Shown here in pieces: positions 1-9,316 of a stretch of DNA of 29,210 nt (positions are counted from its first letter, which is position 1; each line of letters starts with the position of its first letter). The position numbers and the translations under genes are program-made. The stretch covers positions 1-29,210 of the forward strand of contig CAAGKD010000106.1 of assembly GCA_900770335.1 (NCBI GenBank). The letters are read 5' to 3'. Under the pieces are notes generated by a model, which made no database searches, was not told the origin of the DNA, and saw only the letters and a list, made by a program, of their open reading frames with translations. Source of the stretch: an uncultured Sutterella sp. GTDB taxonomy: Bacteria > Pseudomonadota > Gammaproteobacteria > Burkholderiales > Burkholderiaceae_F.

Positions 1-176
1 CGCGCGGGCGAGGCAGGCGCGGCCGCCGGCCGGCCGGCCGTCTCCCAGCCGTCGTCCTCGCCGGCGCGCTCGAGGGGCACCTGCTGGAGCGCCTCCTCGC
101 GCAGCGACCTCAGGGGCGCGTCAAGCGTCCCCATGGCCGTCCGCTTCGGACGGACTCCGCCTGCATGGGCCGTCAC
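1..176 (-). CDS. ftsQ: N-terminus of probable cell division protein FtsQ (partial, runs off the window)
   Basis: A frame opens with GTG at 176-174 on the minus strand, preceded by a strong AAGGAGGA ribosome binding site (185-192) eight bases upstream. It stays open for 58 codons to the window edge. It starts 20 bases after the ddlB stop, which is where ftsQ sits in most proteobacterial dcw clusters. The visible residues are a polar tail rich in Ala, Pro, Arg and Glu, as expected for the cytoplasmic part of FtsQ before its single membrane helix. No membrane segment or POTRA domain is reached, so the FtsQ assignment rests on gene order alone. Confidence 0.55.
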   Translation of the reverse strand, partial: MTAHAGGVRPKRTAMGTLDAPLRSLREEALQQVPLERAGEDDGWETAGRPAAAPASPA

Positions 177-196
177 GTGCGTGCTCCTCCTTCGGC

Positions 197-1165
197 TCAG
201 TCCGTCTGCGCGAGGCCGAGCACGCGCATGCAGAGCGCCGCGTAGTCGAGACCCGTCGCGCGGGCGGCCATCGGAACGAGCGAGTGCGGCGTCATGCCCG
301 GCGACGTGTTGATCTCGAGGAGCGCGAACGTCCCGTCGGGGCGTTCGAGCGCATCAATGCGCGACCAGCCGCGGCAGCCGATTGCGGCGAAGGCGCGCTC
401 GCATTCGCGCGCGAGCGCACGGGCGCGCTCGGGCTCGAGGCGCGCGGGGCACTCGTAGCGCACGACGTCGGTGTAGTACTTGTTCTGGAAGTCGTAGCTC
501 CCCTCCGGGGCGATGATCTCGATCACAGGAAGGGCCTCGCCGTCGATCACGGCGACGGTGAACTCGCGTCCGTGGATGTACTCCTCGACGAGCACCTCGC
601 CCGCGTCACGCTCCGCGGCGCCGTGAACGGCCGCGCGCAGCGCATCGACGGTCGCCTCTTCGGGGCCGAGCTTCGTCACGCCGATCGAGGAGCCGTCATG
701 GCCGGGCTTGATGACGAGGCCCGTCGCGCCGAAGCGCCGCACGGCGTCCTCGAGCTCGGCGTCCGACGCTGCGCCCGTGAGGCGCACGCCCGCGGGCACG
801 CTGATGCCGTTCGCGTGCCAGATGCACTTGGTCATCTCCTTGTCCATAGCGATGGCCGAGGCGGCCACGCCCGGCCCCGTGTAGGGCAGGCCGATGCAGT
901 TGAGGAGCCCCTGCGCGGAGCCGTCCTCGCCGAGCTTGCCGTGCAGCGCGATGAAGGCGGCGTCATATCCGCCCTCCTCGAGCATGCCGACGCTGTCGAC
1001 GGCCGGGTCCCAGGCGTCGACCTCGAGGCCGCTCGAGCGCAGCGCGTCGATGACGCCCTTCCCCGAGAGGAGCGAGACCTCGCGCTCCGAGGAGATGCCG
1101 CCCTGAAGGACGACGACGCGGTGGAGCGCGTCCCTGCGCTCCGCGATTTCCTGATTCTGCGTCAT
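197..1165 (-). CDS. ddlB: D-alanine--D-alanine ligase (DdlB)
   Basis: This 322-residue ATP-grasp ligase joins two D-Ala molecules in the cytoplasm for MurF to add to the peptidoglycan precursor. Visible family motifs are GGISSEREVS (22-31), HGKLGEDG (75-82), the ATP-binding KPGHDGSSIGVTK, VEEYIHGREFTV, and EINTSPGMT near the end, which carries metal-binding Glu and Asn. The Tyr in NKYYTD matches the residue associated with D-Ala rather than D-lactate as second substrate, so no vancomycin-resistance type is indicated. Its length is normal. ATG (1165-1163) is preceded by GGAAG at good spacing. It lies 46 bases downstream of murC, the standard position for ddlB. Confidence 0.96.
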   Translation of the reverse strand: MTQNQEIAERRDALHRVVVLQGGISSEREVSLLSGKGVIDALRSSGLEVDAWDPAVDSVGMLEEGGYDAAFIALHGKLGEDGSAQGLLNCIGLPYTGPGVAASAIAMDKEMTKCIWHANGISVPAGVRLTGAASDAELEDAVRRFGATGLVIKPGHDGSSIGVTKLGPEEATVDALRAAVHGAAERDAGEVLVEEYIHGREFTVAVIDGEALPVIEIIAPEGSYDFQNKYYTDVVRYECPARLEPERARALARECERAFAAIGCRGWSRIDALERPDGTFALLEINTSPGMTPHSLVPMAARATGLDYAALCMRVLGLAQTD

Positions 1166-1211
1166 GGCTTTCTTCCGATCAGTTGAATTGGAGTTCTGTG
1201 GAAAACGGCAT

Positions 1212-2609
<1,398 letters not shown>

Positions 2610-2638
2610 TTGTGATTCCTTTCGGGGGAGGCGCCCGA

Positions 2639-3796
2639 TCAGCGCCCGTTCTGCGCGAGCTGCGCCTCGCGCGCGGCGAGCGTCGACTCGATGAGGTCGG
2701 CAACCTTCCCGGCCGCGTCGGGCGAGGCGATCGCGCGGGCGGCCTTCGCCACCTTGAGGATGCGCTCGCGGGTCATCTCCTCGATGAGCGCGGCGACGCG
2801 CTCGGCGGTGAACTCAGGCTGCTCGACGAGCCAGGCCGCGCCGCGGTCGGCGAGGTACTTCGCGTTGCCGAGCTGGTGACGCGTGGTCTTGGCGATGAAG
2901 GGAACGAGCACGGCCGCCGCGCCCGCGGCGCAGAGCTCCGAGCAGCTCGTCGCGCCCGAACGGCAGATCACGAGGTCGCTCTCGCGGTAGCGCGACGCCA
3001 TGTCGTCGATGAAGGGGGTCACCTCCGCGGCGATGCCGAGGCGCGCGTAATGCTCGCGCACGGCCTGGTCGCGGTCCCGGCCGGTCTGGTGGAGCACCAC
3101 CGGACGGCGCTCGGCCGGAATGCGCGCAAGCGCTTCCGGGATGACGTCGTTGAGGACCTGGGCGCCGAGGCTGCCGCCGAAGACGAACAGGCGCAGGGGG
3201 CCGAAGCGCCCCGCGAGGCGCTCCTCGGGCGGGGGAAGCGCGGCGATGTCCGCGCGGACGGGATTGCCCGTCGTGTGGCCCTTCGCGCCCGCGAACGTGC
3301 GCGCGCCCCCGGCGAAGCCGCAGGCGAGCGCGCTCGTGAAGGGCATGAGGGTGTTCGTCGAAAGCAGCAGGTCCGCGTCGCAGTTCATCAGGACGATCGG
3401 ACGGCGCAGGCTCTGCGCTGCGAAGCCCGTCGGGACGGCGACGTAGCCGCCCGTCGAGAAGACGAGGTCGGGACGGACGCTCTTGAGGAGTCCTCGCGCG
3501 TCCCAGATCGCCTTCATCATCTTGACGCCGCCCTTGAGCGCGCCCATGAGGCCGCGTCCGCGCACGCCCTGGAAGTTGAGCGGATGAAACTCGATCCCGT
3601 CGCGCGCGACGAGCCGCTCCTCCATGCCGGTCGTGGTGCCGACCCAGACGATCCGCCAGCCGCGCTCGCGCATGACGCGCGCGACGGCGAGCCCGGGCAT
3701 CACGTGTCCGCCCGTTCCCGCGGCGGCGATGACCAGCGTGCGAGGGGCCGCCCCCTCGCTCTTGTGCGGCACGGCCGCCTTGCTTCCTTCAGTCAA
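2639..3796 (-). CDS. murG: Undecaprenyl-PP-MurNAc-pentapeptide GlcNAc transferase (MurG)
   Basis: MurG is the GT28-family membrane-associated transferase that turns lipid I into lipid II on the inner face of the cytoplasmic membrane. The 385-residue sequence has the N-terminal loop AAGTGGHVMPGLAVA, FGGSLGAQVLND in the C-domain, and ICRSGATSCSELCAAG, the UDP-GlcNAc-binding region. The first Gly of the usual GGTGGH loop is Ala here. The start appears to be TTG (3796-3794), overlapping the ftsW stop (TTGA) and preceded by GGAGG at 3807-3811, about six bases away. About 20 non-conserved residues precede the first strand, so a later start is possible. Translational coupling to ftsW is likely. Confidence 0.95.
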   Translation of the reverse strand: MTEGSKAAVPHKSEGAAPRTLVIAAAGTGGHVMPGLAVARVMRERGWRIVWVGTTTGMEERLVARDGIEFHPLNFQGVRGRGLMGALKGGVKMMKAIWDARGLLKSVRPDLVFSTGGYVAVPTGFAAQSLRRPIVLMNCDADLLLSTNTLMPFTSALACGFAGGARTFAGAKGHTTGNPVRADIAALPPPEERLAGRFGPLRLFVFGGSLGAQVLNDVIPEALARIPAERRPVVLHQTGRDRDQAVREHYARLGIAAEVTPFIDDMASRYRESDLVICRSGATSCSELCAAGAAAVLVPFIAKTTRHQLGNAKYLADRGAAWLVEQPEFTAERVAALIEEMTRERILKVAKAARAIASPDAAGKVADLIESTLAAREAQLAQNGR

Positions 3797-4980
3797 ACCT
3801 GACCTCCACGCATCAGAATCTTGTTCTCCCGGTCCACGCGCAGCAGCAGCCCGATGGCGATCATCGAGGAGAGCATCGCGGAGCCGCCGAAGCTCACGAA
3901 GGGCAGCGTCAGCCCCTTCGTGGGCAGCGCTCCGGAGGCGACGCCCACGTTGATGACGACCTGCACGCCGAACCAGAGCCCGACGCCCTGGGCGAGCAGC
4001 CCCGCGAAGAAGCGCTCAAGCTTGATCGCCTGGCGCCCGATCTCGAAGGCCCGCCGGATGAGCCAGTAGAAGACAAAGAGCACGAGGATAACACCCACGA
4101 GCCCGGTCTCCTCGGCGATCACGGCCATGATGAAGTCCGTGTGCGCCTCCGGGAGGTAGTTGAGCTTCTCGACCGACCCCCCGAGCCCCACGCCGAAGAG
4201 CTCTCCGCGCCCGAACGCGATGAGCGAGTGCGAGAGCTGGTAGGACTGCCCGAGCACGTAGTCCTCCGACCAGGGGTCGAGGTAGGCGAGCACGCGCGAG
4301 AGGCGCCACGGCGTCTTGATGATGATGACCGCGACGAGGCAGACGACAAACGCGCCGACCGCGGAGAAGATCCCGATCGACAGTCCGCCGAGAAAGAGGA
4401 TGCCGAGCATCTCGACGCTCACCACGGCCGTCGCGCCGAGGTCGGGCTGCTGCATGAGCAGAAACGCCATGGCCCCCATGGGTATGGCGATCGGCAGAAA
4501 GCCCCGCGAGAAGGAGTGCATGAACTCCTGGCGCTTCACGGTGAAGGCCGCGGCGAAGATGAGCACGCCCACCTTCACGAGCTCGGAGACCTGTATCGAG
4601 AGGGGGCCGAGCTGCAGCCACCGCCGCGCGCCGTTGACGCTCTTGCCGATGTGCGGCAGGAAGACGACGCACAGCACGATGAGGCAGAGCCACCCCACGA
4701 CGCCCGACCAGCGGAACCAGAAGGACAGGGGCACGCGAAAGACCGCCGCGCCGAGGAGGACGGCGAGCGCCACGGAGGCGAGCTGCCTGCGCATCTCGCC
4801 CGTGTTTGCGTCGAGCCACCCCGCGCCGGCGGCCGCCGACGAGGTGGCCGAGAACACCATCACCGTGCCGAAGGCGACGAGCGCCGTCACGCAGAGGATG
4901 GTCTCCCTGTCAAGGCCGACGGCCGAGCCGCCGAGCGCGTCCCAGTCGTCGCCGCCCGCGCCGCGATTGAAGCGGTTCAC
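3793..4980 (-). CDS. ftsW: Septal peptidoglycan glycosyltransferase FtsW (SEDS family)
   Basis: FtsW is the multi-pass SEDS glycosyltransferase that polymerises lipid II at the division septum with FtsI. The 395-residue protein has about ten hydrophobic helices and SEDS signatures including NGARRWLQLGP, QQPDLGAT, GQSYQLSHSLIAFGRGELFGVGLG (family region, shown here only by name and position near the middle), YLPEAHTDFI and the C-terminal LPFVSFGGSAML. The start is GTG (4980-4978), overlapping the murD stop as GTGA, with a GGAG-type site in the end of murD. The open frame continues far upstream but that part is a shadow of murD. The protein ends in a basic cytoplasmic tail that overlaps the TTG of murG. 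Confidence 0.95.
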   Translation of the reverse strand: MNRFNRGAGGDDWDALGGSAVGLDRETILCVTALVAFGTVMVFSATSSAAAGAGWLDANTGEMRRQLASVALAVLLGAAVFRVPLSFWFRWSGVVGWLCLIVLCVVFLPHIGKSVNGARRWLQLGPLSIQVSELVKVGVLIFAAAFTVKRQEFMHSFSRGFLPIAIPMGAMAFLLMQQPDLGATAVVSVEMLGILFLGGLSIGIFSAVGAFVVCLVAVIIIKTPWRLSRVLAYLDPWSEDYVLGQSYQLSHSLIAFGRGELFGVGLGGSVEKLNYLPEAHTDFIMAVIAEETGLVGVILVLFVFYWLIRRAFEIGRQAIKLERFFAGLLAQGVGLWFGVQVVINVGVASGALPTKGLTLPFVSFGGSAMLSSMIAIGLLLRVDRENKILMRGGQV

Positions 4981-6497
4981 GCCTCGCCCTCCCCGTTCGA
5001 AGCGGCCGGAGCGCTCCGGCCGGCGATGCGGTCGGCCGCCGCGCGGAAGCGCTCGCTGCGCTCGGCGTAGTCGCGGAACATGTCCCAGGACGCGCAGGCG
5101 GGCGAGAGCAGGATCACGTCGCCCTTCGCGCTCCTCGTCCAGAGCCACTCGACGGCCTCCTCGAGGGTCGGCAGCTTCGCCGTCTCGAGCCCGGCGGGCG
5201 CGATCGCCTCGCCGATGCGGTCCGCGTCGCGCCCGATGAGCGCCGCGGCGGCCGCGCGGCCGCGGAGCACCTCGGCGAGCGGCGTGAAGTCCTGGCCCTT
5301 TCCGTCCCCGCCCATCAGGATGAGGATCCGGCGGCCCTGCGCGGCGAGACCCCGGACGGCCGCGGCGACCGCGCCGACGTTCGTGCCCTTGGAGTCGTCG
5401 ATGAAGTCGCGCCCGTCGACCGTGCGCACGAGCTCGACCCGGTGGGGCTCGCCCGCGTAGACGTGGAGCGTCCCGACCGCGGGCTGGCGCTCGACGCCGA
5501 CGGAGCCCGCAAGCGCGAGCGCAGCGAGCGCGTTCATGGCGTTGTGCCGCCCGCAGAGCTTCATCGCGCTCTCGGGAAGGTAGAGCACCTCGATCTCCAT
5601 CTGGTCCATCGAGGCAAGCCAGAGGCCCTGCGAGGCGTGCGCGGCCATCGCAAGGCCGAACTCGCCCGGACGCGCGGGCGCGGACTCGCCGAAGGTGCGC
5701 AGGAGCCCGGCGTCGGCGAGGCCACGCGAAGCCGTCTCGAGCGCGAGAGCGTCGTCGCGGTTTCCGACGCGGACGGTCGAAGGGGCGAAGATCCGCCCCT
5801 TCGCCGCGGCGTAGGCCTCCATGGAGCCGTGCCAGTCGAGGTGGTCCTCGGTGATGTTGAGCAGCGCCGCCGCGTCGCACGCGAGCGTGTGCGTCGTGTC
5901 GAGCTGGAAGCTCGAGAGCTCGAGCACCCAGGCGTCGGGGAGCGCCCCCGCGTCCTCGGCCTTGAGGAGCTCCGTGACGGCGTTGGGGCCGAGGTTGCCC
6001 GCCGCGACGGCGTTTCTGCCCGCGGCCTCGAGGATTCTCGTCGTGAGGGTGGTCGTGGTCGTCTTGCCGTTCGTTCCGGTGATGCCGATCACCTTGGGCG
6101 CGTAGCCGCGCGTGCGCCTGAGGTGCGCCAGGTGCTGCGCGAAGAGCTCGATCTCGCCGATGACGGGAACGCCCTTTTCCGCGGCGCTCGCGCAGAGCGC
6201 GGCCGCCGCGCCCGCATGGGGCGAGACGCCCGGCGACATCACGATGAGGTCCGTCCCCTCGGGCGCCTCGTCAGCCAGCCCCCCGAGATGGAGCTCAACC
6301 TCGGGATGCGCCGCGCGGAAGGCATCGGCGCCCGCGGGCGCTTCGCGCGTGTCCCGGACGGCGACGCGCCAGCCCGCGCGCAGGAGATACGCCGCGCTCG
6401 CGCGCCCCGAGGCGCCGAGGCCGACGACCATCGCGCGTCGGCCCGCGCCTTCGGCCGCGTTGAGACTGAGAAAGCTCTGATCGGATTCTTCCAGCAT
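4977..6497 (-). CDS. murD: UDP-N-acetylmuramoylalanine--D-glutamate ligase (MurD)
   Basis: MurD adds D-Glu to UDP-MurNAc-L-Ala in the cytoplasm. The 506-residue protein shows an N-terminal Rossmann-like loop VVGLGASGRA (24-33), the P-loop GTNGKTT (141-147), ELSSFQLD, NITEDHLDWHGS and the C-domain DDSKGTNVGA motif near residue 390. The final DVILLSPACASWDMF block is typical of MurD. The length is at the upper end for the family. ATG (6497-6495) is preceded by CAGGA nine bases upstream. The gap to mraY is 59 bases and the stop overlaps the ftsW start, so murD and ftsW are probably translationally coupled. Confidence 0.96.
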   Translation of the reverse strand: MLEESDQSFLSLNAAEGAGRRAMVVGLGASGRASAAYLLRAGWRVAVRDTREAPAGADAFRAAHPEVELHLGGLADEAPEGTDLIVMSPGVSPHAGAAAALCASAAEKGVPVIGEIELFAQHLAHLRRTRGYAPKVIGITGTNGKTTTTTLTTRILEAAGRNAVAAGNLGPNAVTELLKAEDAGALPDAWVLELSSFQLDTTHTLACDAAALLNITEDHLDWHGSMEAYAAAKGRIFAPSTVRVGNRDDALALETASRGLADAGLLRTFGESAPARPGEFGLAMAAHASQGLWLASMDQMEIEVLYLPESAMKLCGRHNAMNALAALALAGSVGVERQPAVGTLHVYAGEPHRVELVRTVDGRDFIDDSKGTNVGAVAAAVRGLAAQGRRILILMGGDGKGQDFTPLAEVLRGRAAAAALIGRDADRIGEAIAPAGLETAKLPTLEEAVEWLWTRSAKGDVILLSPACASWDMFRDYAERSERFRAAADRIAGRSAPAASNGEGEA

Positions 6498-6556
6498 TTT
6501 TGTTGTTCCTGACTGAGAACGCCCCGGCCTGATTCGCCTGTTCGACTGCCAGGGCG

Positions 6557-7708
6557 TCAGCCCGCAAGCGAGGCGAGGCCCGTGAGCACGAGCACGAACG
6601 TGATGATCCAGAAGCGCGTCACCACCTGCGTCTCCTTCCAGCCCTTGAGCTCGAAGTGGTGGTGGATCGGCGTCATGAGGAAGACCCGTTTGCCGTGCGT
6701 GAGGCGGAAGTACGTGGTCTGGATCATCACCGAAAGCGTCTCGATGACGAAGACCCCGCCCATGACCGCGAGAAGGAGCTCCGAGCGCGAGACGACGGCC
6801 ATCGTGCCGAGGCAGCCGCCGAGCGCGAGCGCGCCCACGTCGCCCATGAAGACCTGGGCGGGATGCGCGTTGAACCAAAGGAAGCTCAGGCCCGCGCCCG
6901 CGAGGGCGCCGGCGATGACGAGCATCTCCTCGGCGCCGGGGATGTGCGGCCGCGCGCAGAGCGCGGAGAGGTCCGCCGAGCCCGAGACCCAGGCGAAGAC
7001 GCCGAGGGCTCCGCCCACGAGGACCGTGGGCAGGATCGCGAGGCCGTCGAGGCCGTCCGTGAGGTTCACGGCGTTGCTCGAGCCCACGATCACGACGTAC
7101 GTGAAGACGATGAAGCCGACGATCCCGAGCGGGAAGGCGATGTCGCCGATCCGCGGGAAGAAGAGATGGATGTTCTCCGAGATGTCGAGCGAAAAGCGCT
7201 GGTCGTACCAGCGCGCGGCGGCCTCGGCGAGCCCCTCGCCCGGACCTGCGGAGAGCGCGACGGCGAGCGTGAACGCCACGACGAGCCCGATCACGGACTG
7301 CCAGGCGAACTTCTCGCGGGCGCTCATGCCGCGCGGATCATGGTGCACGACCTTGCGGTAGTCGTCGATCCAGCCGATCGCGCCGTAGCCGAGCGTGACG
7401 ATGAGCACGAGCCAGACGAAGCGGTTCGAGAGGTCCGCCCAGAGAAGCGCGCCCAGGGCGATCCCCGCGAGGATCAGGGCGCCGCCCATCGTGGGCGTTC
7501 CGTCCTTGGCGAGGTGCGTCTTGGGCCCGCACGTGCGCACGGCCTGGCCGAAGTGCAGCGCCTTGAGCTCCCGGATCATCCAGGGCCCGAAGGCGAAGCC
7601 GATCACGAGCGCGGTGAGCGCCGCGAGAAGCGCCCGCACGCAGGGCGAGGCGATGAGTCCCGCGGCCGCGCAGTCCGGTCCGAGGGAGCGAATGAGTTCG
7701 TAAAGCAT
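6557..7708 (-). CDS. mraY: Phospho-N-acetylmuramoyl-pentapeptide transferase (MraY)
   Basis: MraY is the polytopic membrane enzyme that moves phospho-MurNAc-pentapeptide from UDP to undecaprenyl phosphate, making lipid I. The 383-residue protein has about ten hydrophobic segments. It carries the PNPT-family motifs GPKTHLAKDGTPTMGG (61-76), DDYRK (115-119, with the catalytic Asp pair), NAVNLTDGLDGLA (212-224) and IHHHFELKGWKE close to the C-terminus. ATG (7708-7706) fits the conserved N-terminus. It lies between murF and murD as in other proteobacterial dcw clusters. Confidence 0.97.
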   Translation of the reverse strand: MLYELIRSLGPDCAAAGLIASPCVRALLAALTALVIGFAFGPWMIRELKALHFGQAVRTCGPKTHLAKDGTPTMGGALILAGIALGALLWADLSNRFVWLVLIVTLGYGAIGWIDDYRKVVHHDPRGMSAREKFAWQSVIGLVVAFTLAVALSAGPGEGLAEAAARWYDQRFSLDISENIHLFFPRIGDIAFPLGIVGFIVFTYVVIVGSSNAVNLTDGLDGLAILPTVLVGGALGVFAWVSGSADLSALCARPHIPGAEEMLVIAGALAGAGLSFLWFNAHPAQVFMGDVGALALGGCLGTMAVVSRSELLLAVMGGVFVIETLSVMIQTTYFRLTHGKRVFLMTPIHHHFELKGWKETQVVTRFWIITFVLVLTGLASLAG

Positions 7709-7778
7709 GTCCTGCCTTTTCCGAATGTTCCGAAGTTCGTTTTGAAGCTTGTGAATCCTGCCGCCGCACCGGCCGCGA

Positions 7779-9239
7779 TCAGCCGGCCGCGATCGTCCGG
7801 CCGAACGCCCGCAGCGCCTCGACGACCCGCGAGAAGCCCGCCGAGTGGCTTGACTTCACGACGACCGTGGCCCCGTCAAGCGGAAGCTCGGCGAGCGCCG
7901 CGATGAGCGCGTCGCGGTCGGGAAACGCCCGGGCGCCGGGCCCGAAGGCCTCGGCCGCAGCGAGCGCGCCCGTCGGAGAGCCCGCGCACCAGAAGCGATC
8001 GACGCCGAATCGGCGCGCGGCCTCGCCCACCTCGCGGTGCCAGGCTTCGCTCGAGGGGCCGAGCTCGGCCATGTCGCCGAAGAGGAAGATCCTCGGGGAC
8101 TTTTCCCGCGCAAGCATCCCGAGCGAGGCGGTCGCGCTGTCGGGGTTGCAGTTGTATGCGTCGTCAACGAGCGTGAAGACCCCCGAGGGCGCCTCAACGC
8201 GCTCGCGCGCGCCGCGCCCCGGCAGAGCCTGGAAGGCCTCGAGCGCGCGGACGATCGCCTCAACGGGGGCGCCCGCCGCATGGGCGGCGATCGCCGCGCC
8301 CGCAGCGTTCCTGGCGTTGTGAACGCCCGCGATCAAAAGGCGCGCGCAAAGCGTGAGCGCGCCAGAAAGCGCAAGCGTTCCGTCGTCGCCGAGCGCGCAG
8401 CGCACGTCCGCGGAAACGTCCTTGCGGAAGGAATAGGCGGTCGCGCGCACGCCGCGCGCGACCGAGAGGGACGTCCAGACGTCCGAGCACGCGTCGTCCG
8501 CCGGGAAGACCGCGACGCCCTCGTCAGGCAGCGCCGCGATGAGCAGGCCGTTCTCGCTCGCCGTCTCGGCGACCGTCTCGAGATAGGCCTGGTGCTCGCG
8601 CTGCGCGTTCGTGAGGAGCGCGACCGTCGGGCGGATCATGTCTGCGAGCGCGGCCATCTCGCCGCGATGGTTCATGCCGGCCTCGACCACGGCAGCGCGG
8701 TGCGCCGCCTCGAGTCCGAGGAGCGTCCTCGGCACGCCGATGTCGTTGTTGAAGTTCCCCGCCGTGGCGTGCACCGCCCCGGCGCCGAAGGCTTCGCGCA
8801 GGATCGCCGCGACCATCTGCGTCGAGGTGGTCTTGCCGTTGCTGCCGCCCACGGCGACGAGCGGCAGCGAGCGAGCGCGCCGCCAGGCGCGCGCGATGCG
8901 CCCGAACGCGCGGCGCGTGCTCTTCACGACAAGCTGGACCGCCTCCCCGTCCGAACCGACGGGACGGCCGGGCAGGGGCGTCTCCCGCTCGACGACGACC
9001 GCGAGGGCTCCGGCCGCGACGGCGCCCGGAACGTAGTCATGCCCGTCATGCCGCTCGCCGGAAAGCGCGACGAAGACGTCGCCCCGGCCGACCGCACGCG
9101 AGTCCGTCGTCACGGCGCGCATGCGCCGCTCCGGATGAGCGGTCACGGGGCGAGAGACAAGCTCGCCCTCGAGCGCCCGGACGATCCAAGCGAGCGTTCC
9201 GGCATCGGCTTCTAGGCCGAAGTTCTGATTCACTGTCAT
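7779..9239 (-). CDS. murF: UDP-MurNAc-tripeptide--D-alanyl-D-alanine ligase (MurF)
   Basis: MurF adds the D-Ala-D-Ala made by DdlB to complete the cytoplasmic pentapeptide precursor. The 486-residue protein has TTDSR (44-48) in the N-domain, the P-loop GSNGKTT (132-138), ATAGNFNNDIGVP, EAGMNHRGE, NAQREHQ, DDAYNCNPDS and GDMAELG. The MNHRGE and NAQREHQ wording is the version I associate with beta-proteobacterial MurF. ATG (9239-9237) is preceded by GGAAGAG at a rather long spacing of about ten bases. A strong GC hairpin sits in the 77-base gap after murE. Confidence 0.96.
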   Translation of the reverse strand: MTVNQNFGLEADAGTLAWIVRALEGELVSRPVTAHPERRMRAVTTDSRAVGRGDVFVALSGERHDGHDYVPGAVAAGALAVVVERETPLPGRPVGSDGEAVQLVVKSTRRAFGRIARAWRRARSLPLVAVGGSNGKTTSTQMVAAILREAFGAGAVHATAGNFNNDIGVPRTLLGLEAAHRAAVVEAGMNHRGEMAALADMIRPTVALLTNAQREHQAYLETVAETASENGLLIAALPDEGVAVFPADDACSDVWTSLSVARGVRATAYSFRKDVSADVRCALGDDGTLALSGALTLCARLLIAGVHNARNAAGAAIAAHAAGAPVEAIVRALEAFQALPGRGARERVEAPSGVFTLVDDAYNCNPDSATASLGMLAREKSPRIFLFGDMAELGPSSEAWHREVGEAARRFGVDRFWCAGSPTGALAAAEAFGPGARAFPDRDALIAALAELPLDGATVVVKSSHSAGFSRVVEALRAFGRTIAAG

Positions 9240-9258
9240 TTCGTAACGTCTCTTCCAA

Positions 9259-9288
9259 GGCCCCCGCGGCCGCGGCGGCCGGGGGGCC
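9259..9288 (-). other. GC-only hairpin in the murE-murF gap
   Basis: Arms at 9259-9271 and 9276-9288 are inverted copies with a single unpaired base, so the transcript would fold into a very stable stem of about 12 pairs between the murE stop and the murF ribosome binding site. No U-tract follows on the minus strand, so it is not a classic terminator. It could pause polymerase or adjust the murE to murF expression ratio. Confidence 0.5.
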
Positions 9289-9316
9289 GGATTGAGGGCC
9301 CGGCTCCCGGAAAGGC

